Of a stretch of 64,000 nucleotides of DNA, positions 18,682 to 27,015 are shown piece by piece. Position numbers and translations under genes: made by a program. Source of the stretch: Acidimangrovimonas pyrenivorans (GTDB taxonomy: Bacteria; Pseudomonadota; Alphaproteobacteria; Rhodobacterales; Rhodobacteraceae). The stretch covers positions 49,378 to 113,377 of the forward strand of contig NZ_JBHRSK010000006.1 in assembly GCF_042643245.1 (NCBI RefSeq), written 5' to 3'. Below the pieces are notes generated by a model, which was given only the letters and a program-made list of their open reading frames with translations, was not told the origin of the DNA and ran no database searches. Numbering within the stretch: position 1 is the stretch's first letter; every line of letters begins with the position of its first letter.

Positions 18682-20445
18682 GTGGCTTCTTCACCGGGGC
18701 AATCCGTCCGCAATCTCGTTATGGCCGCCCTCGTGGGCTGTCTTGTCATCCTGGCGCCGCTGGTCGCCCGGGCGGCGCCCTATGCCGCCTATGTGATCGA
18801 CGCGCGCACCGGCCAGGTGCTCTATTCCAAGAACGCCAATACCCCGCTGCATCCGGCATCGCTGACCAAGATGCTGACGCTCTACATCACCTTCGACGCG
18901 ATCCGGCGCGGCGAGATCTCGCTCGACAGCTATGTCACCGTCACTCGCCACGCCGCCAACCAGCCGCCGTCGAAACTGGGGCTGCAGCCGGGGCAGAAGA
19001 TCAAGCTGCGCTACCTGATCCGGGCCGCGGCGGTGAAATCGGCCAACGACGCCGCCGCCGCCATCGGTGACGCGATCGGCGGCTCCGAGGCGGGCTTCGC
19101 CAAGCGGATGAACGACACCGCCAAGATGCTCGGCATGACCCGCTCGACCTTCAAGAACGCCAACGGCCTGACCCGCACGGGCCACCTGTCGACGGCGCAT
19201 GACATGGCCATCCTCGGGCGCCACCTGTTCTACGATTTCCCCCAGTATTACAACATCTTCTCGCGCCGCTCGACCGATGCCGGGGTGCGTCGGGTCTACT
19301 CGACCAACCGCAAGTTCCTGAACGCCTACAAGGGCGCCGACGGGATCAAGACCGGCTATACCTACGCGTCGGGTTTCAACCTCGTCGCCTCGGCCAAGCG
19401 CGGCCAGAAGCGGATCATCGGCGTCATCTTCGGCGGCACCTCGACGGCGCAGCGCAACGCCAAGATGGCCCATCTGCTCGATATCGGTTTCTCGCGCGCC
19501 CCGGCCTACGCCAAGGTGCAGAAGCCGGTGGCGCCCGATCTCGACATGGTCGCCCAGAAGGACGCGCCCGGCGCACCGGTGAGGGTGGCCGTGGGCAAGA
19601 CCATCCGGCTGGCCACCGCCGTCCATACCAGCCCGCGGCCGCGGCTGCGCCCCGACGGCGCCACGCCGACCCAGCCGCCTTCGAGCAAGTTGCTGGTGGC
19701 GATGAAGGATGACATCTCGAGCGCGCTGAACGCGGTCGAGGACAGCCAGCCGGCGGCCGACCCGGTCAAGGTGGCCGAGGACGCGCCCGCCGCCGACCCT
19801 GCGGTGCCGGCCGAAGATCCCGGCGATGGGCTCGCCCGCTCGCCGGTGCCGGCGCCGCGGCCCGGCAGCGCCGCCCCGGTGCAGGTCGCCGCCGCAGAGC
19901 CCGCCGCGCAAGCCGAGACCCGGACCGCCGCCGCAGACACTGCCGGCGCAGACACCGTGGCCCCCGCCACGTCACCCGCACCGACCCCGGCGCCGGCGCA
20001 GGCGACCGTCGTCGCCATGGCCGACACCGCCCCGGCCTCGGACGAGGACAGCATCGACGCGATCGAGCCGACCGCCGCCAGCGGCGACGGCGGCCCCCAG
20101 GACGACAGCGCCGCCTCGTCCGGCATCGTTTTCGCCTCGGCCGCCCCGGCGACGACGCCGACACCGGAGGCCCGGCCCGAGATCGTCACCCGGATGTCGA
20201 CCTCGGGCGGGCGCGACTGGGGCATCAATGTCGGTCGCTTCCCCTCGCGCTACCAGGCCGAGAAGGCGCTGCTGCGCACTGCCCTGACCGAAAGCAGCGC
20301 GCTGAGCGATTCGCTGCGCAAGGTGGTGCGGCGCAAGAACGGCTTCGACGCCAATTTCATGGGCATGACTCAGGACCAGGCCGACCTCGCCTGCGCCCGG
20401 CTGCAGGCGCGCGACATCCAGTGCTTCTCGCTGTCGCCGTCCTGA
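18682..20445 (+). CDS. D-alanyl-D-alanine carboxypeptidase with C-terminal SPOR domain
   Basis: Penicillin-binding protein of family S11 that trims the terminal D-Ala from peptidoglycan peptides in the periplasm. A signal peptide (about 1-32, ending ARA-APY) is followed by the catalytic domain with SLTK (Ser nucleophile, about residue 66), SAN and KTG (GIKTGY) motifs. A Pro/Ala-rich linker of about 160 residues leads to a SPOR domain near the C-terminus (from RDWGINVGRFPS), which binds denuded glycan at the septum. The GTG start at 18682 gives a normal signal peptide, with AGGG upstream; the ATG at 18721 is the alternative. Confidence 0.9.
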   Translation: MASSPGQSVRNLVMAALVGCLVILAPLVARAAPYAAYVIDARTGQVLYSKNANTPLHPASLTKMLTLYITFDAIRRGEISLDSYVTVTRHAANQPPSKLGLQPGQKIKLRYLIRAAAVKSANDAAAAIGDAIGGSEAGFAKRMNDTAKMLGMTRSTFKNANGLTRTGHLSTAHDMAILGRHLFYDFPQYYNIFSRRSTDAGVRRVYSTNRKFLNAYKGADGIKTGYTYASGFNLVASAKRGQKRIIGVIFGGTSTAQRNAKMAHLLDIGFSRAPAYAKVQKPVAPDLDMVAQKDAPGAPVRVAVGKTIRLATAVHTSPRPRLRPDGATPTQPPSSKLLVAMKDDISSALNAVEDSQPAADPVKVAEDAPAADPAVPAEDPGDGLARSPVPAPRPGSAAPVQVAAAEPAAQAETRTAAADTAGADTVAPATSPAPTPAPAQATVVAMADTAPASDEDSIDAIEPTAASGDGGPQDDSAASSGIVFASAAPATTPTPEARPEIVTRMSTSGGRDWGINVGRFPSRYQAEKALLRTALTESSALSDSLRKVVRRKNGFDANFMGMTQDQADLACARLQARDIQCFSLSPS

Positions 20446-20518
20446 GCCCGGCCGGCTGACCACGGGCGATTGCGGCCGGCCGGCCCGGCGGGCATAGAAG
20501 GGGCAGGAGGTTCCCGTC

Positions 20519-21202
20519 ATGCCCGATTTCGTCATCCCCGCCCCGGCGCAGCCCTCGGTCGCCGTTGCCAGTACCGCCGCTCGCTTCCCGGTGCGCCGCA
20601 TCTTCTGCGTCGGCCGCAACTACGCCGCCCATGCCCGCGAGATGGGCAATGACGCGCGCGAGCCGCCGTTCTTCTTCACCAAGCCCGCCGATGCCGTGAC
20701 CGGTGGCGACGCCCCCTACCCGCCCGCCACCGCCAACCTGCATTACGAGGCGGAACTGGTGGTCGCCATCGGCAAGGCCGGGCGCGACATCGCCGAGGCC
20801 GAGGCCTTGGGGCACATCTGGGGCTATGCCCCGGGCAACGACCTCACCCGGCGTGACCTGCAGGCCGAGGCGAAGGAGATGCGCCGGCCCTGGGACATGG
20901 CCAAGGGCTTCGACGCCTCCGCCGTCTGCGGCGCCCTGCTGCCGGTGGCGCAGGCCGGCCACCCATCGGACAGCGCCCGGCTGAGCTGTTCGGTCAACGG
21001 CGAACTGCGCCAGCAGGCACCGCTGGGCGAGATGATCTGGCCGGTGCCGGCGATCCTCGGCTTCCTGTCGCGGCTGGTCGCGCTGCGGCCGGGCGACCTG
21101 GTCTATACCGGCACCCCGGCCGGCGTCGGCGCGCTGGCGCGCGGCGACAGCTGCACGGTGGCGATCGAGGGGCTGGGCGAGGTCACGACGCGGATCGTCT
21201 GA
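20519..21202 (+). CDS. fumarylacetoacetate hydrolase family protein
   Basis: A 227-residue member of the FAH superfamily, which hydrolyses or tautomerises beta-diketones in aromatic and organic-acid catabolism. The N-terminal FCVGRNYAAHAREMG (about 36-50) and EAELVVAIGKAG (about 77-88) contain the metal-binding Glu residues. GYAPGNDLTRRDLQ and YTGTPAGVGAL complete the pattern. Fumarylpyruvate hydrolase and acylpyruvase are the closest possibilities. There is no aromatic pathway in the window, so the substrate is open. AGGAGG lies eight bases before the ATG. Confidence 0.88.
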   Translation: MPDFVIPAPAQPSVAVASTAARFPVRRIFCVGRNYAAHAREMGNDAREPPFFFTKPADAVTGGDAPYPPATANLHYEAELVVAIGKAGRDIAEAEALGHIWGYAPGNDLTRRDLQAEAKEMRRPWDMAKGFDASAVCGALLPVAQAGHPSDSARLSCSVNGELRQQAPLGEMIWPVPAILGFLSRLVALRPGDLVYTGTPAGVGALARGDSCTVAIEGLGEVTTRIV

Positions 21203-21208
21203 CGGCTG

Positions 21209-21267
21209 GGCCGGGGGGCTGTCTGCCCCCCGGAGCCCCCCGAGAGTATATTCGCAAAGAAGAAATG
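21209..21267 (-). repeat. dispersed intergenic repeat, copy D
   Basis: Inverted copy: on the minus strand it reads CCATTTCTTCTTTGCGAATA and then a GGGGGGC/GCCCCCC hairpin. It lies between the convergent FAH gene and ccoS. Confidence 0.7.
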
Positions 21268-21279
21268 GGGAGCCCCGCC

Positions 21280-21438
21280 TCAGGGGCGCGGGTGGTCGTC
21301 CCAGTCGTCGGTCAGGATGCGGTTGGCGTCGCCATCGGGGTCGTCGTATTGGCGGTTCTTCAGCGTCCAGAAGAAGAAGCCGAGGCCGATGCCGCCGAGG
21401 AACAGGGAGATGGGGATCAGGTAGACGATGACGTCCAT
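21280..21438 (-). CDS. ccoS: cbb3 oxidase assembly protein CcoS
   Basis: A 52-residue membrane protein needed to insert heme b and copper into the cbb3 oxidase. It opens MDVIVYLIPISLFLGG with one helix (about 4-26), then has the family's acidic tail NRQYDDPDGDANRIL. The last gene of ccoGHIS, five bases after ccoI. Confidence 0.93.
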   Translation of the reverse strand: MDVIVYLIPISLFLGGIGLGFFFWTLKNRQYDDPDGDANRILTDDWDDHPRP

Positions 21439-21443
21439 GGTTC

Positions 21444-23633
21444 TTATCGCAGTCGGAGCGCGTTCAGCGAGACTGTAATGGAAGAGGCCGACATGGCCAA
21501 GGCCGCCGCCAGCGGGGTGGCGAAGCCCAGCACCGCGATCGGCACCGCGATCAGGTTGTAGGCCAGCGAGACGCCGAAATTCTCCTTGATCCGGCGCACG
21601 GCGCGGATCGACAGCCGCGTCGCCTCGGCCACCGGCGCCATGTCGCGGCCCAGCAGCACGATATCCGAGGCGACGCGGGCGGCGTCGAGCGCCGAGGCGG
21701 GGGAGATCGAGACATGGGCGGCGGTCAGCGCGGCGGTGTCGTTGAGCCCGTCGCCGACCATCAGCACCTTGCGCCCCTGGGCGCCGAGCGCGGCGATGCG
21801 GGCGACCTTGTCGGCGGGCAGCGCCTCGGCGGTCCAGTCGTCGATGCCCAGTTTCTCGGCCAGCGCCGCGACCGCCGCCGGGGTGTCGCCCGAGATCAGC
21901 TGCACCGCCTTGCCCTGGGCGCGCAGTCCGGCCACGGCCGCTTCGGCACCGGGGCGCAGGCGGTCGAGGAAGGTGAAGGGGCGCGGGGCACCGGTGCCGA
22001 GGTCGAGATAGGTGGCGGTGGCGGCGACTGGGGTGGCGCCGGTCCATTCGGCGCGGCCGAGGCGGACGCGACGGCCCTGCCACTGGCCCTCGACGCCGTA
22101 GCCCGGCACCTCGCGCAGCTCCGCAAGCGCGGCCGGGGCGATGCCGGCGCCTTTCGCGGCCTCGGCCAGCGCCAGCGCCAGCGGGTGCGAGGAGGCGGCG
22201 GCCAGCGCGGCGGCGACGGCGAGCTCTTCGGCCGGGTGGTCGGCCAGGTTCTGCGGTTCGGGCGTGCCCAGCGTCAGCGTCCCGGTCTTGTCGAAGACGA
22301 CGGTGTCGACCTCGGCCAGACGTTCCAGCGCGGTGCCGTCCTTGATCAGCATGCCCTTGCGGAACAGCCGGCCCGAGGCCGCCGTCACCACCGCCGGCAC
22401 GGCGAGGCCGAGGGCGCAGGGGCAGGTGATGATCAGCACCGAGACGGCAATATTCAGCGCCAGCCGCAGATCGCCGCCCGAGACCCAGAGCCAGCCGAGG
22501 AAGGCGAGCAGCGACAGCAGGTGCACCCCCGGGGCGTAGATGCCGGCGGCGCGGTCGGCGAGCGAGGTATACTTGTTCTTGGCGCTCTCGGCGACGGCGA
22601 CGAGGTCGGCCATGCGGTGCAGGGAGCTGTCGCGCCCGGCCGCCGTGACCCTGACGGTCAGCGGGCCGGTCAGGTTGACCTCGCCGGCGCTGACCACGGT
22701 GTCGGCCCCGGCCCAGACCGGCAGGCTCTCTCCCGTCAGCAGCGAGCGGTCGAGCTCGGACGTGCCCTTGATGACGACGCCGTCGACCGGGATGCGGCCG
22801 CCGGGGCGGACCAGGATGGTCTCGCCCGGCCGCAGCTCGGCGATCGGCACCGTCACCTCTTCGCCGTTCTCGAGCCGGATCGCCCGCGGCACTTCCAGCG
22901 CCGCCAGTTCCTCGGCGGCGGAGCGGGCGACGGCGCGGGTGCGGTAGTCGAGGTAGCGGCCGGCGAGCAGGAAGAAGGTGAGCGAGACGGCAGCGTCGAA
23001 ATAGGCGTGGCGGCCGCCCTCGATGGTCTCGAACAGCGAGATCCCGGCGGCGAGAATGATCGCCAGCGAGATCGGCACATCCATGCCCAGCCGCCTGGCC
23101 TTGAGCGAGGTCAGCGCGTTCTTGAAGAAGGGCTGGCCGGCGAAGGCCACGGTGGGCAGGGCGATGCCGGCGGAGATCCAGTGGAACATGTCGCGCGTCG
23201 CCGCCTCGGCCCCGGACCAGACCGCGATCGACAGCAGCATCACGTTCATCATCGCGAAGCCGGCGACGCCCAGCCGCATCAACAGGTCGCGGCCGCGCTT
23301 GTCGGTCTCGGTCGCCGACAGGGTGCCGGCGTCGAGCTCATGCGCCTCGTAGCCTAGACCGTCGAGCACCTCGATCAGTTGCTCGGCGTCGATCTCGGGA
23401 TCGGCCTCGACCGAGACCCGCTTGAGCGTCAGGTTGACCCGCGCCGAATGCACCCCGGGCACCGCGCCAAGGCCGCGCTCGACCGTCGACATGCAGACGG
23501 CGCAATGGGCGGTGGGCAGCGACAGCATCAGCCGCGCTTCGGTCGGCTTGGCGGCCTCGGCCAGCGCCTCGGCCGAGGGGGCCACGGCGCAGGCCGGGCA
23601 GGCGGAGGGAGCTGGACGCGCCACCGTGTTCAT
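21444..23633 (-). CDS. ccoI: copper-translocating P-type ATPase for cbb3 assembly
   Basis: P1B ATPase that exports copper to the periplasm for cbb3 oxidase. The 729 residues begin with a Cys-rich tail (CPAC), then a heavy-metal domain with CAVC (Cys44 and Cys47). The membrane CPC motif is in TCPCALGLAVP (about 406-416). The phosphorylation site is DKTGTLTLG, the actuator TGES is present, and the hinge is GDGLNDTAAL. It fits the FixI/CopA2 subclass because it lies between ccoH and ccoS. The ATG overlaps nothing and is three bases after the ccoH stop. Confidence 0.95.
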   Translation of the reverse strand: MNTVARPAPSACPACAVAPSAEALAEAAKPTEARLMLSLPTAHCAVCMSTVERGLGAVPGVHSARVNLTLKRVSVEADPEIDAEQLIEVLDGLGYEAHELDAGTLSATETDKRGRDLLMRLGVAGFAMMNVMLLSIAVWSGAEAATRDMFHWISAGIALPTVAFAGQPFFKNALTSLKARRLGMDVPISLAIILAAGISLFETIEGGRHAYFDAAVSLTFFLLAGRYLDYRTRAVARSAAEELAALEVPRAIRLENGEEVTVPIAELRPGETILVRPGGRIPVDGVVIKGTSELDRSLLTGESLPVWAGADTVVSAGEVNLTGPLTVRVTAAGRDSSLHRMADLVAVAESAKNKYTSLADRAAGIYAPGVHLLSLLAFLGWLWVSGGDLRLALNIAVSVLIITCPCALGLAVPAVVTAASGRLFRKGMLIKDGTALERLAEVDTVVFDKTGTLTLGTPEPQNLADHPAEELAVAAALAAASSHPLALALAEAAKGAGIAPAALAELREVPGYGVEGQWQGRRVRLGRAEWTGATPVAATATYLDLGTGAPRPFTFLDRLRPGAEAAVAGLRAQGKAVQLISGDTPAAVAALAEKLGIDDWTAEALPADKVARIAALGAQGRKVLMVGDGLNDTAALTAAHVSISPASALDAARVASDIVLLGRDMAPVAEATRLSIRAVRRIKENFGVSLAYNLIAVPIAVLGFATPLAAALAMSASSITVSLNALRLR

Positions 23634-23636
23634 GGC

Positions 23637-24089
23637 TCAGCCCGGGACGTAGAGCGACAGCCGCTGCTTGAAGGCGGTGCCGTCGCCGGCCTTGGCCTGG
23701 ACCACGACCATCCAGCGGCCGGGCCGCAGGTCGAGCGGGGCCGAGAAGACGGCGCCGTTGCGGGCGAAGACCGGGCGCTGGTCCTCGCGCGCCTCGGTCG
23801 GTCGGCCAACCAGCACGTCGAGCACGGCAACGTCGGGCTCATGCCCGTCCTTGCCGTCGAACTCGACGATGAAATGCTTGTTGGCGTAGGTCAGGTTGAC
23901 GGTCCAGCCCAGCGCCTTCTGCGCCGCCATGTCGGCGTTGAAACTCTGGCTGGCGACATAGCCGTTCTCGACCTCGAGGCCGGGAAAGGTGTGGATGGCC
24001 TGATAGGCCATCACGAAATTCACCCCGAAGATGACGCCGAAGAACGCGACGGTGATCGCCAGAACCTTGCGGCCGGTCAAAGGTGCCAT
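23637..24089 (-). CDS. ccoH: cbb3 oxidase maturation protein CcoH/FixH
   Basis: A 150-residue membrane-anchored assembly factor. One N-terminal helix (about 7-29, within ITVAFFGVIFGVNFVMAYQ) precedes a periplasmic domain typical of FixH, with W in GWTVNLTY and a PGRW motif near the C-terminus. ATG at 24087-24089 overlaps the ccoG stop by one base. A GTG one codon earlier is an alternative start. It forms a complex with CcoNOP during assembly in known systems. Confidence 0.9.
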   Translation of the reverse strand: MAPLTGRKVLAITVAFFGVIFGVNFVMAYQAIHTFPGLEVENGYVASQSFNADMAAQKALGWTVNLTYANKHFIVEFDGKDGHEPDVAVLDVLVGRPTEAREDQRPVFARNGAVFSAPLDLRPGRWMVVVQAKAGDGTAFKQRLSLYVPG

Positions 24090-25519
24090 CACTTGCCCTT
24101 TCCGAAGAAGACCGTGTTGTCGGAAACCCGGTCGGTGCTCTTGGTGTCCTCGACCCAGAGGCGGATCTCGGTGCGTTCCCGGTGCGCCGGGGCGCTGTTG
24201 GCCGGCGCGATGACATAGACCCGCTGCAGACGGCTCTTGTCGGCCGGGACGGTGACGACCGTACCATCCGTGCCCTCGAGAGTCAGCTTCAGCTCTTGGG
24301 GCCCGGTGATCGAGATCTGGAACGGCCGGTCCTCGTGCTGCTGGTTGCGCAACCGCACGTCATAGGTGTTGCGGATCGAACCGTCGGACAGCGTGACGTA
24401 GAGCGGCTGGCGCACCGGCGCGACGGTCAGGCCGATCGGCTGGCGCATGAACAGCGCGACCAGCAGGCCGATGCCGACCGCCGACCACAGCGTGGTGTAA
24501 AGGATGGTGCGCGGCCGGAAGACGTGCCTCCAGACGCTCTTGGGCGTCGCCCCGCCCCGCTCGGCGGTCTCGTCGGTCAGCGCCATGTAGCCGATCAGGT
24601 GACGCGGCTTGCCGACCTTGTCCATCATGTCGTTGCAGGCGTCGATGCACAGCCCGCAAGTGATGCAGGCCAGTTGCTGGCCGTCGCGGATGTCGATGCC
24701 CATCGGGCAGACATTGACGCAGGCCATGCAGTCGATGCAATCGCCCAGGTTCTCGGCGCCGGCCGCCTTGCGGTGCTTGCCGCGCGGTTCGCCGCGCCAT
24801 TCGCGATAGCCGATGGTGATGGTGTCCTCGTCCATCATCGCGGCCTGGATTCGCGGCCAGGGGCAGGCGTAGATGCAGATCTGTTCGCGCGCGAAACCGC
24901 CAAAGGCGAAGGTGGTCGCGGTCAGCACGCCGATGGTGATGTAGGCGACGGGATGGGCCTGCAGGGTGACCAGATTGTAAAGCAGCGTCGGCGCGTCGGT
25001 GAAGTAGAACACCCAGGCGCCGCCCGTCGCGAGGCCGATCAGCAGCCAAAGGACCCACTTGGTCGCGCGCAGCCGGACCTTCTGGAGGTTCCAGCCCTGG
25101 CGATAGAGCCGCAGGCGGGCGTTGCGGTCGCCCTCGACCCAGCGTTCGACGAGGATGAAGAGGTCGGTCCAGACCGTCTGCGGGCAGGCATAGCCACACC
25201 ACACCCGGCCCAGCGCCGAGGTGAACAGGAACAGCCCGAGGCCGGCCATGATCAAGAGGCCGGCGACGAAGTAGAACTCGTGCGGCCAGATCTCGATCCA
25301 GAAGAAGAAGAAGCGGCGGTTGGCGAGGTCGAGCAGCACCGCCTGGTCCGGCAGGCTGGGCCCGCGGTCCCAGCGAATCCAGGGCGTGATGTAGTAGATG
25401 CCCAGCGTCACCGCCATGATCCACCACTTCAGGGTGCGGAAGTTGCCCTTCACGCGCCTCGGAAAGACGGGCTCGCGGGCTTCGTAAAGATGCTCGGGGG
25501 TGCTGTCGGAAGAACTCAA
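24089..25519 (-). CDS. ccoG: polyferredoxin CcoG/FixG (cbb3 assembly cupric reductase)
   Basis: A 476-residue membrane ferredoxin that reduces Cu(II) for cbb3 assembly. Five or so helices are predicted. The CxxCxxxCP pairs characteristic of two [4Fe-4S] clusters are visible as CIDCMACVNVCPMG and CITCGLCIDACNDMM. Additional Cys-rich segments (VWCGYACPQTVW and YACPWPRIQ) match RdxA/FixG proteins. A C-terminal immunoglobulin-like periplasmic region follows the last helix. It is the first gene of ccoGHIS, and a FNR-type box lies 62 bases upstream of its start. Confidence 0.96.
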   Translation of the reverse strand: MSSSDSTPEHLYEAREPVFPRRVKGNFRTLKWWIMAVTLGIYYITPWIRWDRGPSLPDQAVLLDLANRRFFFFWIEIWPHEFYFVAGLLIMAGLGLFLFTSALGRVWCGYACPQTVWTDLFILVERWVEGDRNARLRLYRQGWNLQKVRLRATKWVLWLLIGLATGGAWVFYFTDAPTLLYNLVTLQAHPVAYITIGVLTATTFAFGGFAREQICIYACPWPRIQAAMMDEDTITIGYREWRGEPRGKHRKAAGAENLGDCIDCMACVNVCPMGIDIRDGQQLACITCGLCIDACNDMMDKVGKPRHLIGYMALTDETAERGGATPKSVWRHVFRPRTILYTTLWSAVGIGLLVALFMRQPIGLTVAPVRQPLYVTLSDGSIRNTYDVRLRNQQHEDRPFQISITGPQELKLTLEGTDGTVVTVPADKSRLQRVYVIAPANSAPAHRERTEIRLWVEDTKSTDRVSDNTVFFGKGK

Positions 25520-25580
25520 ATTGCCTTCTCCGGTGTCTCATCGCTCACGCGACATATCCGCTGCGTGAGAGGGCGTTACC

Positions 25581-25594
25581 TTGACCTGCATCAA
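25581..25594 (-). promoter_or_regulatory. FNR/FnrL box upstream of ccoG
   Basis: TTGACCTGCATCAA, matching TTGAT-N4-ATCAA with one change. Centred 68 bases upstream of the ccoG start. A TATG-type -10 (25553-25558) lies about 32 bases downstream of the box centre, which is the geometry of class II FNR activation. Confidence 0.75.
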
Positions 25595-25607
25595 TAAGGT
25601 GCCTTAT
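25594..25607. promoter_or_regulatory. perfect palindrome next to the ccoG FNR box
   Basis: ATAAGG-TG-CCTTAT, a 6+2+6 inverted repeat that shares one base with the FNR box. It could be a second operator. No regulator can be assigned. Confidence 0.35.
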
Positions 25608-25614
25608 CCATGCA

Positions 25615-25720
25615 TGAAAAGACGCCCCCGTGGGGCGTCTTGCCGCAATGCGGCACCGGCGCCCCCAGGAAACGCGCGAACAGGACGGGGCGCCGGTGCT
25701 CCCCCGATTTCGTCGAGGGC
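25615..25720 (-). ncRNA. candidate anaerobically controlled small RNA between lysR and ccoG
   Basis: The minus strand could yield an RNA of about 105 bases. From 5' to 3' it holds a 13-base-pair perfect stem (GCACCGGCGCCCC at 25687-25699 with its partner at 25653-25665, 21-base loop), a small CCGC/GCGG hairpin (25643-25653) and a 10-base-pair terminator stem followed by TTTT. An FNR-type box is centred about 41.5 bases before the presumed 5' end. The -10 (TGAAAA) is weak. An ORF of 44 codons runs through the same strand, but the terminator stem lies inside it and no ribosome binding site precedes it. The alternative is a 3' untranslated region of lysR. Confidence 0.45.
25616..25641 (-). terminator. 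Rho-independent terminator
   Basis: Perfect 10-base-pair stem AAGACGCCCC/GGGGCGTCTT with a three-base loop and TTTT on the minus strand. It ends the candidate small RNA or the lysR transcript. Confidence 0.75.
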
Positions 25721-25754
25721 AGGCCCCTTTTCACTCATTCGCGAGGGCCGCGCA

Positions 25755-25768
25755 TTGACTTGTGTCAA
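25755..25768 (-). promoter_or_regulatory. FNR/FnrL box overlapping the lysR stop codon
   Basis: Symmetric TTGACTTGTGTCAA. It includes the lysR stop codon (25765-25767) and has no coding gene directly downstream, only the structured region at 25615-25720 and then ccoG 236 bases away. Confidence 0.65.
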
Positions 25769-26652
25769 GTCGGGCGACGATCCTGCGCCGCCTGACGCAA
25801 CGCCCATTGCGCGAAAGCCTTCACCGCAGGCCGCATAACCCCTTGCGGCGTAACCAGAAAATATCCCTTGCGGCTATCGTCCTCGAACAGAAGCCGCAAT
25901 CGGCCCGCGGCAATATCCGCAGCGACAAAGGCGCGGGCGATCACCGCGACTCCCTGCCCGTCGCGGACCGCGTCGATCATCATGTTACCCGGCAGCGAGG
26001 TGAGTCCCCCCGCCCCGCGTGCGACGCCGTGCCGCTCCAGGAAATCGGTCGCCTCATTGGTGCCCAGCTCCTGCATCCAGGGCAGATCGGCCAGGTCGGC
26101 GACGCAACCGACCGCCCGGCCGCCGACCAGCTCCGGCGCGGCGATGACGACGAGGCCCGAGTCGACCAGCAGATGCGCCTCGGTCCCGGCCCAGTCGCCG
26201 TTGCCATAGCGCAGCGCGACATCGTGACCGCCGGGGCCGAGCGGCTTGACCGCGCCGCTGGGATCGATCGCCAGGTCGATCTCGGGATGACGGCTGCGGA
26301 AATCGGCCAGCCGGGGCATCAGCCAGCCGCCGGCGAAGGACGGCGTCGTGGTGACCTGCAGCGGACGGCTCTGCTCGGCGCCGGTCAGCAGCTCGACCAC
26401 CCGGGCGATGCCGCCGAATCCCGCCGTCACCGCGTCGGCCAGCAGCCGGCCCTCGGTCGTCAGCTCCAGCGCCCGGCCCGAACGGTCGAGCAGGCGCACG
26501 CCGAGATGCGTCTCGAGCGCCCGCAACTGCTGGCTCACCGCCGCGTGGCTGACATTGAGCCGCGCCCCGGCCGCGCTGACCGAGCCGGTCTCGACATAGG
26601 CCGCGAAGGCGCGCAGGGCCGAGAGCGGCGGCAGGGACAGCCAGGGCGTCAT
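25765..26652 (-). CDS. LysR-family transcriptional regulator (GcvA-like)
   Basis: A 295-residue regulator. The N-terminal helix-turn-helix covers about 13-72, with GSVSAAGARLNVSHAAVSQQ and LRALETHLGVRLLDRSGRAL as typical segments. The effector domain (about 95-290) contains the GcvA-like TTTPSFAGGWLMPRL stretch. It is divergent from the small Arg-rich ORF at 26750, the usual arrangement for a LysR-type regulator and its target. It lies between the ccoGHIS and ccoNOQP halves of the cbb3 locus, which is not the usual order. Its target and effector are unknown. Confidence 0.92.
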   Translation of the reverse strand: MTPWLSLPPLSALRAFAAYVETGSVSAAGARLNVSHAAVSQQLRALETHLGVRLLDRSGRALELTTEGRLLADAVTAGFGGIARVVELLTGAEQSRPLQVTTTPSFAGGWLMPRLADFRSRHPEIDLAIDPSGAVKPLGPGGHDVALRYGNGDWAGTEAHLLVDSGLVVIAAPELVGGRAVGCVADLADLPWMQELGTNEATDFLERHGVARGAGGLTSLPGNMMIDAVRDGQGVAVIARAFVAADIAAGRLRLLFEDDSRKGYFLVTPQGVMRPAVKAFAQWALRQAAQDRRPT

Positions 26653-26749
26653 GTAATCACAGCTTACACATTGCGATTATTGCTGAGTCGCAGGGTCGCA
26701 GCATTTCCCAGATATTGAAAGGGCAGACACGACTGGGAAGGAATGCACC

Positions 26750-26962
26750 ATGCTGGAAATTCTTGGACATAGCTTCATGACCGCGACCCGCAACGAGGCG
26801 CTCTGGATGCGCGACGGCCGCAGCGAGGACCTGGAGCGGCGGCTGATCGAGCAGGAACGCGCCGAGGAACGCCGCCTCGGCCGGCGCCGGCTGGCGCGGC
26901 GCCGGGCCCGGGGGACGAGGCGCGGGCGGCGCTGGCGGCTGATCGCCCCGCGGGACCTGTAG
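26750..26962 (+). CDS. small arginine-rich protein, unknown
   Basis: A 70-residue protein starting MLEILGHSFMTATRN. The middle is charged (RRLIEQERAEERR) and the end is very basic (a run of Arg with Gly and Leu, then RLIAPRDL). GGAAGGA lies six bases before the ATG, which supports translation. No family was recognised. It is divergent from the lysR gene, so it may be the LysR target. The basic end might bind nucleic acid or the membrane surface; this is a guess. Confidence 0.55.
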   Translation: MLEILGHSFMTATRNEALWMRDGRSEDLERRLIEQERAEERRLGRRRLARRRARGTRRGRRWRLIAPRDL

Positions 26963-26981
26963 GCCGATGCCGCGAAACGAA

Positions 26982-27015
26982 GGAAGGCCCGGGACCTTGC
27001 GGTTCCGGGCCTTCC
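26982..27015. terminator. hairpin terminator between the small ORF and ccoP
   Basis: A 15-base-pair stem GGAAGGCCCGG.../...CCGGGCCTTCC with loop TTGC. It lies between the convergent small ORF and ccoP. The U run is weak. Confidence 0.6.

Noticed and set aside
25604..25738. A 44-codon minus-strand ORF through the small RNA candidate
   Set aside because: The terminator hairpin lies inside it and no ribosome binding site precedes its ATG, so non-coding RNA is more likely. It is not excluded.
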